From NCBI GenBank assembly GCA_947568835.1, contig OX387612.1, positions 12,774,001 to 12,838,000 on the forward strand: 64,000 nucleotides of DNA, read 5' to 3'. This document shows, piece by piece, positions 1 to 11,305 of the stretch. The position numbers and the translations under genes were made by a program. Positions within the stretch are counted from its first letter, which is position 1. Each line of letters starts with the position of its first letter. The notes beneath the pieces were generated by a model. It had not been told where the DNA came from. It made no database searches and saw nothing but the letters and a program-made list of their open reading frames with translations. This DNA is from Protonemura montana. Lineage: Eukaryota; Arthropoda; Insecta; Plecoptera; Nemouridae.

Positions 1-205
1 AGCTTGTGGCAAATATTACTATCTAGCAAGCAGCAAATCAAAATCTACCACAAATCACAAATTGTGTGCTAGCTAGAAATTAATTAAGCATATTTATTAT
101 TGAGCCAAATAATTTCAAAAGATAACTTGAATCGATATTTTTTTTTTTAAATTAAGATATAATCAAAACTCCGTTATTTCTGGTTTCTTATTTATTTTAT
201 AATAA
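1..205. other. AT-rich flank with no recognised gene
   Basis: The stretch is AT-rich with short homopolymer runs and no coding pattern. It lies immediately outside the first LTR copy. Confidence 0.5.
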
Positions 206-398
206 TGTAACGTAGTACACACGAGTCGTGAACAGTTTATGTTTATTTACAAGTGTACAATATTACTTTAATATCTAATATATGAAAAGATCAGACGACA
301 AGTCTATCCTAGAGAGTCCGAGAACCGAGTGAGTCTCTAAAACAGTTGCCCCGCTCTCCTTCTTCTCATCCACCCTGCCTGGTGGATTGTCAGAGTCA
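206..398 (-). repeat. LTR copy 1 of the Ty3/gypsy element
   Basis: A 193-bp block that matches 3539-3731 almost base for base and has the same length. It begins TGTAACG on the plus strand and ends GAGTCA, so on the minus strand it runs TG...CA, as LTRs do. Its right side is not polypurine tract or pol. It runs directly into an inverted copy of LTR end, primer-binding site and gag start, so the element end is rearranged. I found no convincing target-site duplication. Confidence 0.8.
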
Positions 399-731
399 AA
401 CTGTTCACGACTCGTGTGTACTACGTTACATTGGTGACCCCGAAGTGATTTGCAACCGACCTACGATGGCTACAAACGAATCCGCATCGGTAGACCGAAT
501 TAGCTGCAAGATTCCATCGTTCTGGATCGAAGACCCTACACTTTGGTTTGCTCAATTTGAACTGGCTTTCTATCTGAGCAAACCAAAGTGTAGGGTCTTC
601 GATCCAGAACGATGGAATCTTGCAGCTAATTCGGTCTACCGATGCGGATTCGTTTGAAGCCATCGTAGGTCGGTTGCAAATCACGTCGGGGTCACCAATG
701 TAACGTAGTACACACGAGTCGTGAACAGTTT
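398..731. repeat. Fold-back palindrome of LTR end, PBS and gag start
   Basis: Arms 398-554 and 575-731 are reverse complements over about 157 bp with only a few mismatches, and a 20-bp loop (555-574) separates them. Each arm contains the last bases of the LTR, the tRNA primer-binding site and the first codons of gag (MATNESAS on the plus strand from about 466, and again on the minus strand). Such head-to-head joins can arise from aberrant reverse transcription or self-integration of an LTR element; that origin is inference. Confidence 0.8.
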
Positions 732-792
732 ATGTTTATTTACAAGTGTACAATATTACTTTAATATCTAATATATGAAGAGATCAGACGAA
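699..792 (-). repeat. Truncated LTR joined to pol
   Basis: This starts with the same TGTAACG terminus as the 193-bp LTRs and follows them for about 94 bp. It then switches into the 3' part of pol. The rest of the LTR, the polypurine tract and the integrase region are missing at this junction. Confidence 0.65.
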
Positions 793-2760
793 AGGTCTGA
801 TTGGCACGAAAGGTCGTTCTACTAGTGTCGATGTGTCGCAGTAGATCGTGAGGTTCGCGTCCTCGAGGCGTCGTGACTGTATGTGTAGCGACGTGTTGGA
901 CTGAAGAAATGCCCGAAGTTCATCATCGTCCTTCTGGGCTTGGGCAATTGTCTCGAAGCCCACTGGAGCAGAGATCGCTTCTACTCGAGATAAAACATCT
1001 GCGACAACGTTTTCTTTACCGGGAATATGGCGGATGTCTGTTGAAAATTGTCCGATGTAGTCGAGATACCGAAATTGTCAAGGCGAACATTTGTCTGATT
1101 TCTGCTGGAACGCGAATGTCAAAGGTTTGTGATCGGTATAAATGGTGAATATTCGCGCTTCTACCATGTGTCTGAAGTAGCGTATAGCCTCATAAATAGC
1201 CAACAGCTCGCGGTCATATGCACCGTAATTGCGCTGCGCTCCGTTTAATTTGCGAGAGAAAAATGCCAGCGGTTGCCACCCTGTGTTCGTTCTCTGTTGA
1301 AGCGCAGCTCCAATACAAATGTCTGAGGCATCAGCGACGATGGCGAGTTCTGCGTTCGGATTCGGGTGTGTAAGAAGCGTAGCTTGAGAAAGACTTCGTT
1401 TGCAACCTTCAAACGACCTCAACAGTTCTGGTGTCCAAACGATTGGTGTCTTGCCTGACTTATCGGCGCCAACGAGAAGGTTATTGAGAGCTGCCTGAAG
1501 TCTAGCAGCTGATGGTAGATGACGGCGATAAAAATTTAGCATCCCTAGAAATTGTCGTAATTGTTTCACATTGCTTGGCGGTGAAAACGAAACGATTGCT
1601 TCGACCTTGTCGTCAAGGGGTCGTGTCCCATCAGCGTTGACAGTGTGGCCAAGAAATTTCACTTCAGATGCGCCGAAGACACACTTGGAAAAGTTAATTA
1701 AAACACCATATTCGGAGAGCCTAGCAAAAAGCAGGCGAAGATGTTGTTCGTGCTCCGTTTGTGACGATGATGCAATAAGAATATCGTCGATGTAGGCGTA
1801 GGCGAAATCCAAATCACGAAGGGCTTCATCGATAAATCTTTGAAAAGTTTGAGCTGCGTTCCTCAAACCAAAGCTCATGAACGGAAATTCGAATAAGCCA
1901 AAGGGGGTCGTTATCGCCGTTTTGGCAATGTCTTCTGGCGCGACGGGAATTTGATTGTAAGCCCGAACTAAATCTACTGTTGAAAATACGGTCTTACCGG
2001 TAAGCGCTGGAGCAAAATCTTGTATATGCGGAACAGGATACCGGTCTGGAATGGTCCTGCTGTTCAAAGCTCTGTAGTCACCACACGGTCTCCATTGGTT
2101 GTCCTTTTTGGGAACGAGATGAAGGGCAGCCGACCAGTTACTGGATGAACGTCTAGCTGTGCCTGTCTTAAGCATAGTGTTGAATTCAGCCTTGGCCATT
2201 TGTAGTCGATCTGGTGCTAGGCGTCGAGGTTTGCACGACACTGGATGACCAGCTGTCGTGTGGATGTGATGCAATGTTTCGTGTTTAGTTTTGCGCGAAA
2301 TACCTGCTGGTCTCGTGATATCCGGGAATTCAGCAAGAATGGCATGGTATGGCGAGTGACCATTGACTGCTTTGACATGTTGCTGGTTGTCGTTGATCAA
2401 CTTGCCGGCGATAGCAAAAGATGTGAGACTGTCGATAAGACGATGGTTTCGGATATCCACCATTAAACTGTAAAATGATAGGAAATCAACAACGATGATA
2501 GGTTTGGATACGTCGGCGACGACGAAACTCCAGGAGAAATTGCGTTTAAATCCCAGATTTAAGTTGAGGCTAAATGCACCGAATGTAGATATGATTGAAC
2601 CATTGGCGGCGAATAGCTCATATGTGGACCTTTCGCGAGTTCCTTTAATCATCTTGCGCGGGTAGACACATAAATCGGATCCGGTATCAACAAGGAACTG
2701 TTGCCGGGTTGTGATATCTGTTACGAAAAGGCGACGTGAATTTGGACAGCCGTCCGTCGC
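793..2760 (-). pseudogene. pol: Ty3/gypsy pol: protease, reverse transcriptase, RNase H (no integrase)
   Basis: In minus-strand order it shows an aspartic protease motif (DTGSDL, near 2680), then an ATG-started frame 2652-1078 with reverse transcriptase. The RT blocks include [22 protein letters not shown] and the catalytic AYIDD. An RNase H start follows ([20 protein letters not shown]). A TGA at 1078-1080 interrupts RNase H, and the same frame continues with VVADVLSRVE to about 793, where it runs into a truncated LTR. The integrase zinc finger and DDE core are absent. The set is typical of metazoan Ty3/gypsy elements. The copy cannot be autonomous as it stands. The frame upstream of 2652 is needed for the protease, so gag-pol was probably joined by frameshifting or overlap. 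Confidence 0.85.
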
Positions 2761-2762
2761 GT

Positions 2763-3503
2763 CTACTGACTGTCCTTCGAGTTTTTTCCGTCAAAACTAC
2801 AGGGTTGACGACACATTTTCGCTCGTGCGCCAAACTTATGGTGATACCAACACATACCATCCGTTAATGAACGTGGATTGGCCGGCAGTCGCACCCGATT
2901 CGATGGTCGTTTACCTGAGAGTGCTTCAATTTGGCGCGACAACTCTTCAACCTGCATTCGAAGTTGGTTGTCGTCGTTGACTACCGCTATGCGCATAGGA
3001 CATGAGGCGTCCTCGTGAATCCGATCGGCGATCTCGGAGAGGGCGTCCAGGTCGTCAGGCGGCGACGCGGAAAGGACATCTCGCATCCTAATTGGCAAAC
3101 GTTCGAGCCATAATATCCTTAAAACTTTGTCGGTCACTTCTTTGTCCGCTAAGCTTCGCAATTGCAATAATAATTCTGATGGTTTTCGATCACCCAACTC
3201 TTCATGTTGAAGAAGTCGCTTAATTTGAACTTCAGACGACTTCGAGAAACGACGAATAAGTTCCGATTTGAGACGTTCGTATTTGCCTGTCTCGGGTGGA
3301 CTTACTATGATGTCGCGTACGGCGGTAGCATATCTGTGCTCCAGGGCACTTGCAACCTGGCAAAACTTCGTTGAATCGCTTGTAATTCCACTCAATTTGA
3401 ACTGGCTTTCTATCTGAGCAAACCAAAGTGTAGGGTCTTCGATCCAGAACGATGAAATCTTGCAGCTAATTCGGTCTACCGATGCGGATTCGTTTGTAGC
3501 CAT
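2763..3503 (-). CDS. gag: Ty3/gypsy Gag-like protein
   Basis: A 246-residue frame beginning MATNESAS, immediately downstream (minus strand) of the LTR and primer-binding site, where gag belongs. It is a mostly helical capsid-type sequence with the WF.Q.E..F family pattern. Near the C-terminus is a Cys/His cluster (CWYHHKFG...C...C) like the zinc-knuckle-type element seen in many arthropod and other invertebrate gypsy Gags. It ends just before the protease frame. The first codons are also present twice in the fold-back at 398-731. Confidence 0.75.
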   Translation of the reverse strand: MATNESASVDRISCKISSFWIEDPTLWFAQIESQFKLSGITSDSTKFCQVASALEHRYATAVRDIIVSPPETGKYERLKSELIRRFSKSSEVQIKRLLQHEELGDRKPSELLLQLRSLADKEVTDKVLRILWLERLPIRMRDVLSASPPDDLDALSEIADRIHEDASCPMRIAVVNDDNQLRMQVEELSRQIEALSGKRPSNRVRLPANPRSLTDGMCWYHHKFGARAKMCRQPCSFDGKNSKDSQ

Positions 3504-3516
3504 CGTAGGTCAGTTG

Positions 3517-3537
3517 CAAATCACGTCGGGGTCACCA
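3517..3537 (-). promoter_or_regulatory. Primer-binding site complementary to tRNA-Trp
   Basis: The plus strand here reads AATCACGTCGGGGTCA followed by CCA, which is the 3' end of a eukaryotic tRNA-Trp with its CCA tail. On the minus strand it is therefore a PBS beginning TGGTGACCCC, one base inside the LTR. Further copies lie at 677-697 and, inverted with a mismatch, at 432-452. Confidence 0.75.
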
Positions 3538-3538
3538 A

Positions 3539-3731
3539 TGTAACGTAGTACACACGAGTCGTGAACAGTTTATGTTTATTTACAAGTGTACAATATTACT
3601 TTAATATCTAATATATGAAAAGATCAGACGACAAGTCTATCCTAGAGAGTCCGAGAACCGAGTGAGTCTCTAAAACAGTTGCCCCGCTCTCTTTCTTCTC
3701 ATCCACCCTGCCTGGTGCATTGTCAGAGTCA
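3539..3731 (-). repeat. LTR copy 2 (5' LTR of the gypsy element)
   Basis: 193 bp, the same length and near-identical sequence to 206-398. The PBS flanks it on the gag side and non-element sequence on the other, as expected for a 5' LTR on the minus strand. Confidence 0.8.
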
Positions 3732-4030
3732 GAGTCGCCACAGCTGTAATATGGTGCCACGCCTGTTAGCTGGAGTTTGCGCCAGGCTGGATGCCCGTAG
3801 TGGAAGAAGCAGTCGTGGATTTCTTCTGCCGGAGAAGCTACCGTCAGGGAATTGCGAAATGCCCGTTGAGAGTCGCAGAAAACCCTGGCAAACTCGGTTC
3901 TATGATCGCTAATTGCCTCGCGTAAGCTGCTTGCTTTTTCCTGATCATAGAAGCTGGATAACGACTGAAAACGCTTGAAGTTGCACTGAAGTCGTCTCCT
4001 GCAATTCATGTATCTCTTATTTCTTATCAT
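3732..4030 (-). CDS. Unrecognised ORF fragment abutting the LTR
   Basis: A minus-strand frame from an ATG at 4030 runs about 100 residues and ends CGDSD at the LTR edge, then reads on into LTR sequence. It has basic and polar content, an FFHYGHPAW stretch and no domain I recognise. It may be a host or transposon exon cut by the gypsy insertion, or chance. Confidence 0.25.
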
Positions 4031-4412
4031 TTTCCGTCACAGTCTCGGTGGCTGATTGGAAAAGTTGCTTCTCTCCGACTCACTCCAGACTCGAATCCTG
4101 TACACTCCGCTCTACGTTAGCAAAAATTAGCAATAGATTTTGCATCAATGCGAGAAGAATCGCAGCACGCTGCTTGCGATAGTGTTGTGCACCGCGATAT
4201 CGTAGCAGCGTTTTTGCCAAATATTCATGTGATAGTACCATTCAAACCACTCCTGCCGATGAAAGTCCGCCGTCTTTGCAACGATGGATATCTGACAGAA
4301 CAGTTGCTACAAGGCACTGCAAAGTCGCGGCAGCCTAGAAACTAACATCTTTTGTCGCGGCGCTGTGAACGGTAGGGTTCGCTTCGCTGATGGAGCTTGA
4401 GAAGCGAAGCGA

Positions 4413-4522
4413 CCAGCGGCACGGCCCGTTGGCACAATGCACGGACATGTTTCTAGGTGGCGTGGTCTATGAAAGCCAGCGACTCGCTGCAGCTAGGCTC
4501 GGTCTCTCCGATTCTCTCAAAT
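4413..4522 (+). repeat. Dispersed repeat, left copy (pair with 7921-8030)
   Basis: About 110 bp beginning AGCGGCACGGCCCGTTGG recurs in direct orientation at 7921-8030 with a few substitutions. The two copies bracket the Harbinger relic and LINE fragment. They could be a SINE-like repeat or the two ends of a larger duplicated unit. Confidence 0.6.
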
Positions 4523-4762
4523 GGTAATCATCAGCCTGTGCCAAGGCTTTGGTTCAACCCCTCGCTGCCACGACATTTAAGTTTTGTTTTATGTCTAATG
4601 CGTCGTCTTATTTTGGCTGCAAATGATATATTTTTAAGCTCGTCAGGTTTTCAAATCGTCATTTCACTGGGTTATTTTATACGAGAACGGTTGCGCTTGC
4701 GCAAACTCTTAGTTTCCCGCGTTGTCCTGTGGCAGTCGCTCCTTCTTCATCGACAATGTATC

Positions 4763-5631
4763 ATGGCGGACGGTGAGATTCAGCGCGGCAGATTCAGTCT
4801 GGCCGTCAGGATACTGCAACGCATGAGGAAGCCGAGCTACAAGGAACTCTCCCCCGACGAACGAGACCTTGTCGACAACGTCACGCTCACAAAGCTAGAT
4901 GTTATCCTGGCAATCCGTTTGGATTATTATGGATCGAACTATCATTCAACTATTCAACTATTCAACTATCATGAATAGCTTTCCTCTTGTCCGTGGGTGT
5001 ATCGACTGCACTCACGTGAAAATCCAATCGCTAGGTAATAATTCCCAAAAACTACCTACTTACATTCTATACTTTCCTGTCATATTACCAACCTGGTTCC
5101 TTTATCTTCCCATATACTTCAGGAGGAGATAATGCTGAAGACTTCAGAAATAGGAAAGGTTTCTTGTCACTGAACGTACAAACTGTTAGCGATGCACAGT
5201 TGCGCATATTAGATATAGTAACAAGGTGGCCAGGATCAGCACACGATCAGACCGTTTTCAACAACTCTGTCCTTCGAGCCCGCCTTCAAACAGGGGAGTT
5301 TGGAAATGGTTTGATCCTGGGTGATTCTGGCTACACCGTAAAACCGTATCTATTAACGCCTCTGCGTAATCCCAATCTCCCCGAAGAGCTATTGTACAAT
5401 GAGAGCCAAATTCGAACACGCAGTACCGTAGAGCGGCAATATGGGACATGGAAACGTCGCTTCCCTGTGCTGTCTCTGGGGATGAGACTTAAAAATCTAG
5501 CCAACATTCAGGCGGTAATCGTGGCCTGTGCTGTCCTCCACAATCTGGCCATTGATCAGCATGAAGACGAGCCACCCCATGACCCCGAGTTGCCGCAGCT
5601 TGATTTGGAGAGGGATCAAATGCTGTGCTAA
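4763..5631 (+). pseudogene. Harbinger (HARBI1-type) DDE transposase, internally deleted
   Basis: A frame starting at ATG 4763 (MADGEIQRGRF) resembles a HARBI1 N-terminus but soon degenerates. A later exon ending 5034 has GCIDCTHVKI, which holds the first catalytic Asp. It joins in phase across a GT-AG intron (5035-5122) to 5123-5631. That exon has the ILGDSGY block (second Asp), VERQYGTWKRRFP (Glu) and IVACAVLHNLAI. The full DDE triad is therefore present. The roughly 110 residues that normally hold the helix-turn-helix between the N-terminus and the first Asp are missing, so the copy is unlikely to be active. The nuclear transposase normally works with a Myb-like partner, and one lies convergently at 5712-5995. 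Confidence 0.8.
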
Positions 5632-5711
5632 ATGCGGTCATTGAACATTTTAGGCAACTTCTCTAGAAATGTTTGACGATTCAATTACAATACAGTTCAT
5701 TTTTATTCCTT

Positions 5712-5995
5712 TTATTCATTTTTATTCCTAAGAATATCAAGCTGCGCTTGTTTGATTTCCGCATCAAGCAAGGCTGCTTGCAGCTTTGTTTCATTAATTG
5801 ACATTTTCAGTATATGCAGCTCCGTTTTCTCCGCTTGCTCTGTGACTGCAGCGACCTTCATTAGCTCGGCCAGCTCCCGCTTGGACTTGGCCAGCAGAGC
5901 GTAGTTTGATGAGCTACCGGATGGTAGGCTCTGTTGGCCAAGTCCAAGAGATGGTGTCCGCCTTCGCACCCAGTCTTTATTGTGAACAGCTGCAC
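5712..5995 (-). CDS. C-terminal exon of Harbinger Myb/SANT-like partner
   Basis: A minus-strand exon with a good acceptor (TTTTCACAG) on its upstream side and a stop at 5712. It encodes a Ser-rich linker followed by a charged coiled coil (LLAKSKRELAELM..., then LQAALLDAEIKQAQLDIL). This layout, convergent to the transposase, is that of the Myb/SANT-like DNA-binding protein of Harbinger elements, where the C-terminal coiled coil follows the DNA-binding domain. The Myb domain exon was not found. Assignment rests mainly on context. Confidence 0.5.
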
Positions 5996-6159
5996 CTGTG
6001 AAAAGAAAGGACATAGGGGAGTAGGCTAGAACTAGGTCTTTCACTTTTAATTTAAGGCCTAGCCTACATTGGTTTTTTTATTGAGGATTAAAATCTGTCC
6101 TGGACTGAAATATTTTTTTTAAATATTGATGTTAAAAAAATGAAGTACATGAACTACAC

Positions 6160-6590
6160 TTATTTTGTATTTACATTTTCTTTTGCCTTTCCATTTAAAA
6201 AATCTGTACTTGAATAAAAACAGTTTTCAATAAAATATGCCTTCAGGAAGTCTTTAAAATTAGTCTTACTTTTCAATTCTTTTAAATCTTTAGGCAAGCA
6301 ATTAAAAAATTTGTTTCCTGCATAGCTTGGTCTTTTTAAAATAACTTAAGATGGTGGCTTTCTTCCCTCAGATGATCTCTATTTCTAGTATTATAATTCC
6401 TTTTTGTTTCCACCTCAATTTTGGACCATTCTAAGACATATATAATTGTACAGTACATGTATAAAGAAGGCAACGTCATCATTTTGAAATATTTCAACAG
6501 AGGCTTTGTCGTATCTTTATAAAAAAATCTCCGCGCGTGCCTGGCTCTCGCACCTCGGCCAGGTTCTTCTTGCTCTGCTCTCACAATCCT
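6160..6590 (-). mobile_element. 3' end fragment of a CR1-group LINE
   Basis: Minus-strand translation gives FYKDTTKPLLKYFKM, then a Y...R.RDHL segment and, after frame breaks, a C-terminal FLKAYFIENCFYS. These align by eye with the C-terminus of the intact LINE at 14516-17422 (FYKDSCKPYFIKFQI, FLINNAFYSID). Only the extreme 3' part of ORF2 is left, as in a 5'-truncated LINE. Confidence 0.7.
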
Positions 6591-7920
6591 GGGCAGAACA
6601 TTTGTTTAATTCTTCTTTTAGCTTCTAGGAAGCTTCATGAAACTTGTTATTTCCGTTCTACTTGGGGCCTAACATTGCTATGTCACATGCACCGTTGTTT
6701 TCCCTCTCTTTGTGTATAAAAGATATAAAGCTCACAAACAGCTGCCAATCGAGCCGCTATTAATATCGTGTGTTGACTTGACCGATATTTTCCCGCTGTA
6801 AAAGTTGGAGCCACATATCACAGTTCGCTATCACAGAGAGCCGCTTAGCAGATCCGTTCGAGCTGCTTCCGCAGGGCCGTGAGGGTCTCTTAGATAGCTT
6901 TCAAAGGATACGGTGAGTGCGATTTACTCGATTGCCTCCTGGTTGTCCATCTTGAAGACAGCCGGACGTGGTATGGCACCAACCTGGATTCAAACCCGTG
7001 ATCACCTGGTTGTTGATTGGTAACCAAGTCTTGGTCGTCGCCTTCACGAGCTCTTATCAGAGAAATGAGTTTGATGGTCGCCTTGGCGTTTGAATCTCCT
7101 CTACCAGGGAATTCTTTTCTTGAGCATCAAGTACTTGTGTAATGGCAAGCGAATAATCTGCCCGAGTCTGTGCGGAAGTAATCCAAGCCATTGCTGCTTC
7201 TCTAGCGGTCGCCATCAAAATTATTTGTGGCTCTTCATGTTCCTTGCTGGATTGCATAGAGGATACCTGTGTATTTAACTTACAGCTAGTACCTGTTCAG
7301 TGCCGTAGGACTCATGAATCGAGGCGTTGATACAGCAGGCTTCCTCTTTCTCTTTTCCACACCCTCTTTCTGACGCTTTGGTCAATGCCAGTCTCTGTTA
7401 AGTTGTGTCATTTTTTTAAATACTTGTACTGGCATTCATCGTTCTAAGAAGCAGGCCTTTTTCATGAAGCTATGACAATAAACATGAAAATTGATAAGAC
7501 ATTAAAGTACACTATTGTACAAACGTTATTATTATTGCTCCTTGACATCAATTACCAATTCATCAATCATTCTTTCTCCAACGCTCGAGGCTTTTTGTTT
7601 TTGTTTTCGCTAATCGTCCTCCAATTGTTTAAAGGCGATTTCTGCGTTGCTCTTCTTATTGCTACAGCGTAAGCAACTTCAAGAAAGTTTTTTGGATTTC
7701 TTAGAAATTTTTCCATACAATCTATCGTCATTTTCTTGTCAGTATTTTTCTAATGCTGCTTGGCTCCTTTTTGGTTAGGGCAGAGTTTGACAAACGGGAG
7801 TGAAAATAACTTGCCATTGTACTGCAATTGACCAGTTTTGGATTTCATCAAATGTTTCCTCTGCTAAAACTGTACATGTTCATTGAATCTTCAGAAATAA
7901 GTTGTACCCAACCAAGTACC
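6591..7920. other. No clear gene; possible tRNA-like relic
   Basis: Around 6970-7030 the minus strand has a B-box-like GGGTTTGAATCC but no convincing A box. A 66-codon minus-strand frame (7057-7257) has no recognisable domain. The rest is AT-rich with no support for coding. Confidence 0.3.
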
Positions 7921-8030
7921 TAGCGGCACGGCCCGTTGGCACAATGCACGGACATGTTTCTAGGTGGCGTGGTCTATGAAAGCTAGCGACTCGCTGCGGC
8001 CAAGCTCAGTCTCTCCGATTCTCTCAACTG
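7921..8030 (+). repeat. Dispersed repeat, right copy (pair with 4413-4522)
   Basis: Direct-orientation copy of the 110-bp repeat at 4413-4522, with the same GGTGGCGTGGTCTATGAAAG core. The sequence after it (8031-8860) shows no gene. Confidence 0.6.
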
Positions 8031-8860
8031 GTCAACATAGACCGTTGCCATGGCGTCGGTTGTTAGGCTACGTTTGGGATATTACTCGATGCCAAGACTG
8101 GTTCATCAAGTCTAAATTCACTTCAAATTACGGACACTCTTCTTTTTTCGCTCGGTCGGCCGGCCGACTTGGCAGGAGCGCGGACACTTTACTCTGCTTG
8201 CGGTGGAACAATAGCGCAACGCGGTACGATCGGCGTTCATTGAGGTAGCATCGTCCTGACGTTGAACATCACGCTCTCAACTTTCGTTGACGCTATTTGC
8301 CTAACATTCCTGTGCCATGCAGACGATGGTTCAATATATATTTCGTACTTTACCGATGTTCATTTATCTAGTTAATTTGAAGAAAAAAATCACCTAGCCT
8401 GTCTGATAGAAGAACTGCCACCAGGAGCCTTATTCACTAACTTTTCTTGTCGCCAATGCCCGGCAATGGGAGTCCAATTGCGAGAAATGGAAATCTCGTC
8501 TAAAATTGGTATTCGCTATCTAGTTATGCGATCCAAAGCCGCGAATTGGAATTACAACCGGGACTTTCGCTTTCTGAGTCGACCGGACCCCGTAAATGGA
8601 CTAAGTTAGGTTAAAGGTTGGCAAATAATCAACGTCATAGCACCAAATCCTTTTTAAAGTATCCCTTTTAAGTTTTAATTCAGTATATATTGTGAGAAGT
8701 GTCGTGTTACGCGTTTAAAAAAGTTCATGTGAATATGTTTCCGAAAAAAAACATGCGTAATTATTAAGTGTAACAAAGATTATTAGAATGTGAAAATATT
8801 TTAGTGACGGTGATGCCCAAAGGATTGACATAGAACAAGATTGACATAGGATTGACATAG

Positions 8861-9104
8861 GAGCTGAAAACGCTATCGGCTGCACGCCCTGTCAGTTGCA
8901 CATGCTGTCGGCTGAACAAGCGACCAGTTGACATTTTACCTCCGATCAGTTGCTCATGCGATCAGTTGAGTTCCTTGTCAGCTGAACGTGCGGTCGGTTG
9001 AACTTGCTGTCAGTTGAGTTTTTGAATCTCCGACCAGTCGCACAAGTTGCCACTTGCATCACTTGATTTTACTATCAGCTGAACATGCTACTAGCTGAAA
9101 ACGC
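8861..9104 (+). repeat. Degenerate short repeats (GTCAGTTGAACATGC-like)
   Basis: Loose repeats of a CAGTTGAAC/CATGCT-type motif at roughly 20-26 bp spacing, too diverged to fix a unit. They abut the ordered 46-bp array. Confidence 0.5.
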
Positions 9105-9474
9105 TACAGTTGTGTTAGCCTAACCTTGCCACAGCCTGGTGGACTCTGACTACAGTTGTGTTAGCCTTACCTTGCCACAGCCTGGTGGACTCTGACTACA
9201 GTTGTGTTAGCCTTACCTTGCCACCGCCTGGTGGACTCTGACTACAGTTGTGTTAGCCTAACCTTGCCACAGCCTGGTGGACTCTGACTACAGTTGTGTT
9301 AGCCTCACCTTGCCACAGCCTGGTGGACTCTGACTACAGTTGTGTTAGCCTAACCTTGCCACAGCCTGGTGGACTCTGACTACAGTTGTGTTAGCCTTAC
9401 CTTGCCACAGCCTGGTGGACTCTGACTACAGTTGTGTTAGCCTTACCTTGCCACAACCTGGTGGACTCTGACTA
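9105..9474 (+). repeat. 46-bp tandem repeat, 8 copies
   Basis: Eight near-identical head-to-tail units beginning ACAGTTGTGTTAGCC and containing GGTGGACTCTGACT. The copies differ at one to three positions. 9475-9816 after it shows no gene. Confidence 0.9.
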
Positions 9475-10918
9475 CACATTGCCAACTTTAGAATGCAAAA
9501 TAAAGCCAGTCTTCACCGGGGAGTTTGAAAATTAACCAGTAAATTATGATCAAACAATGCATCATGCACTTAAATTCTTTGTGAATTGAACAGTTTGTTT
9601 ACGTGAAATTAATTCCATTTAAAAATAAGAACTTAAATGCAAAACTAAAAGTTCTAATGGCTTCTGCTAAATACCTACCGTACACTAGCGGATTCTAGCA
9701 ATGGCTGCCAAAACGCAGTTTGCAAGCTTGGTTTCCTGCCAAAACCCAATAAAAGTTAAAAGTAATCCAAAATATATTAATTGTAACTTTGGTTGATTAA
9801 CATTTATTGTTTTTCATTAAATCTTTTGTATTAAATTTAGTCCCTCGGAAGAATCTTGAAAATTTAGAAAGTCTACGTTTTTCATCTGCAAAATTTCTAG
9901 ATGGGCTCGGGCTGTGTTTAACTTAAGCAACCTACGTAGTAGAGACACCGGACTGAAAATGTCTACAGATTTTAACCCTCTGTCAATTTCACTGTGGATT
10001 GCATCCACTTCTTGCAAATTACCGTGGCCCGGCTCAGAATATTTCTGCTCTATACTTTGAATGGTAACTTGATCGTCAGCGAGAAAGGTTGTGATTGCAG
10101 TGATAGAGTTTTTATTCTGTGGGACGCACGAATCTGACCAAAGTATTACTTTCTTGAGCTGGGGATATCGCTGTTGGACGGCATATAGTATTTTAACCAT
10201 AGCGCTTGCAATGTGGTTACCTGCACGTCCGGATATTCCCTCGTTCCACAATGCACAGAACGTTACGCCATCTAGGCTGCAATGGGCTGTCAAATTATAG
10301 CAATTCAACTTTCGTAGGTAGAAAAAGCTTGATATTTCGGATTTAGGCAATGAAATAACCCTCTCCATATCGTTACAAATCACCATAGTCTCTACGTCAG
10401 GGGAATTTCTTTTGTACCGCTCCCGATCAGTATCTCGCTCAGCTTTTCCCAAAGTCTTCCTCTTTAAATGAGCATCGTGGAGTTCTAGCTCTGCAGTGCT
10501 TGGCTGTAGGATCATTTTAAAAGCCTCACAACTGTCACATCAATCTTTCTTTGGGTGATGAAATGCTAGGTTGAACTCATTCATGAAGATTTGTCTATAC
10601 TTGCTTCATTTCACTGGATTTTCCTTGTAAGGTGAGACCCTGTAAATACCTCTAAACGTCTCGATGCTCGCAAGTGTATGCCGACGCACGCAATGTCGTC
10701 CTACGAAAGGGTACGGTGCGGGGTACAAAGTTTGCCTAATATAAAACACTCTTAAGAAATAACAATTTACTCTCAATGCACGACATCTCTGATAGGTACA
10801 TGAAAGGTAATATGAAAATAATCCTAATTACAAACTAACAATTTACTATAAGAGTGATAAGATAAAAAATCCCTTAGTCCCTAGCTAGCTGTCATTGGCC
10901 AGAATACAATTATGAAGA

Positions 10919-11305
10919 TTACTTGAATTTGATCGCCGAGGTAGCCGTGTTTCTCCGTCGATCAGGCGACGACGTTCGCGTTGACTCGTCGAACAGGCGT
11001 CGTGTGACTAATGAGGATCGCGACTCAGGCGTCGTGGCTCGGGTTCGCGTCGCAACTCCGGGCGCAATCAAACAGGCGGCGTGGATCGAGGCCGCGTCGC
11101 AACTCGGGCGACGTCGTGGTATCAGGCGACGTCGTGGCTCAGGATTCGTAGCTCGAGACAGCGTCGCCACTCCAGGCGTCGTACCTCCGCTGACTTGGTG
11201 TACTGGTCCCGGTGTACTCTCTCGTCTCCTCTGATCAGCCTTCTCACGTTCCCGGTCTCGGGCCTTCTCCCGTTCCTCCCTTGTTCTTCCGCTGGCGTTC
11301 CTCAC
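10919..11305 (-). CDS. 128-aa basic ORF of the 1.3-kb element
   Basis: An ATG frame with an Arg/Glu-rich start (TREEREKARDRERE) and an Arg/Thr/Ser-rich body. The homologous frame in copy 2 (48090-48476) differs by one visible residue. No domain is recognised. It could be a Gag-like or nucleic-acid-binding protein, or a frame kept open by youth of the element. Confidence 0.35.
   Translation of the reverse strand: MRNASGRTREEREKARDREREKADQRRRESTPGPVHQVSGGTTPGVATLSRATNPEPRRRLIPRRRPSCDAASIHAACLIAPGVATRTRATTPESRSSLVTRRLFDESTRTSSPDRRRNTATSAIKFK

Noticed and set aside
6961-7040. Minus-strand tRNA gene
   Set aside because: Only a B-box-like GGGTTTGAATCC is present; no A box or pairing acceptor stem.
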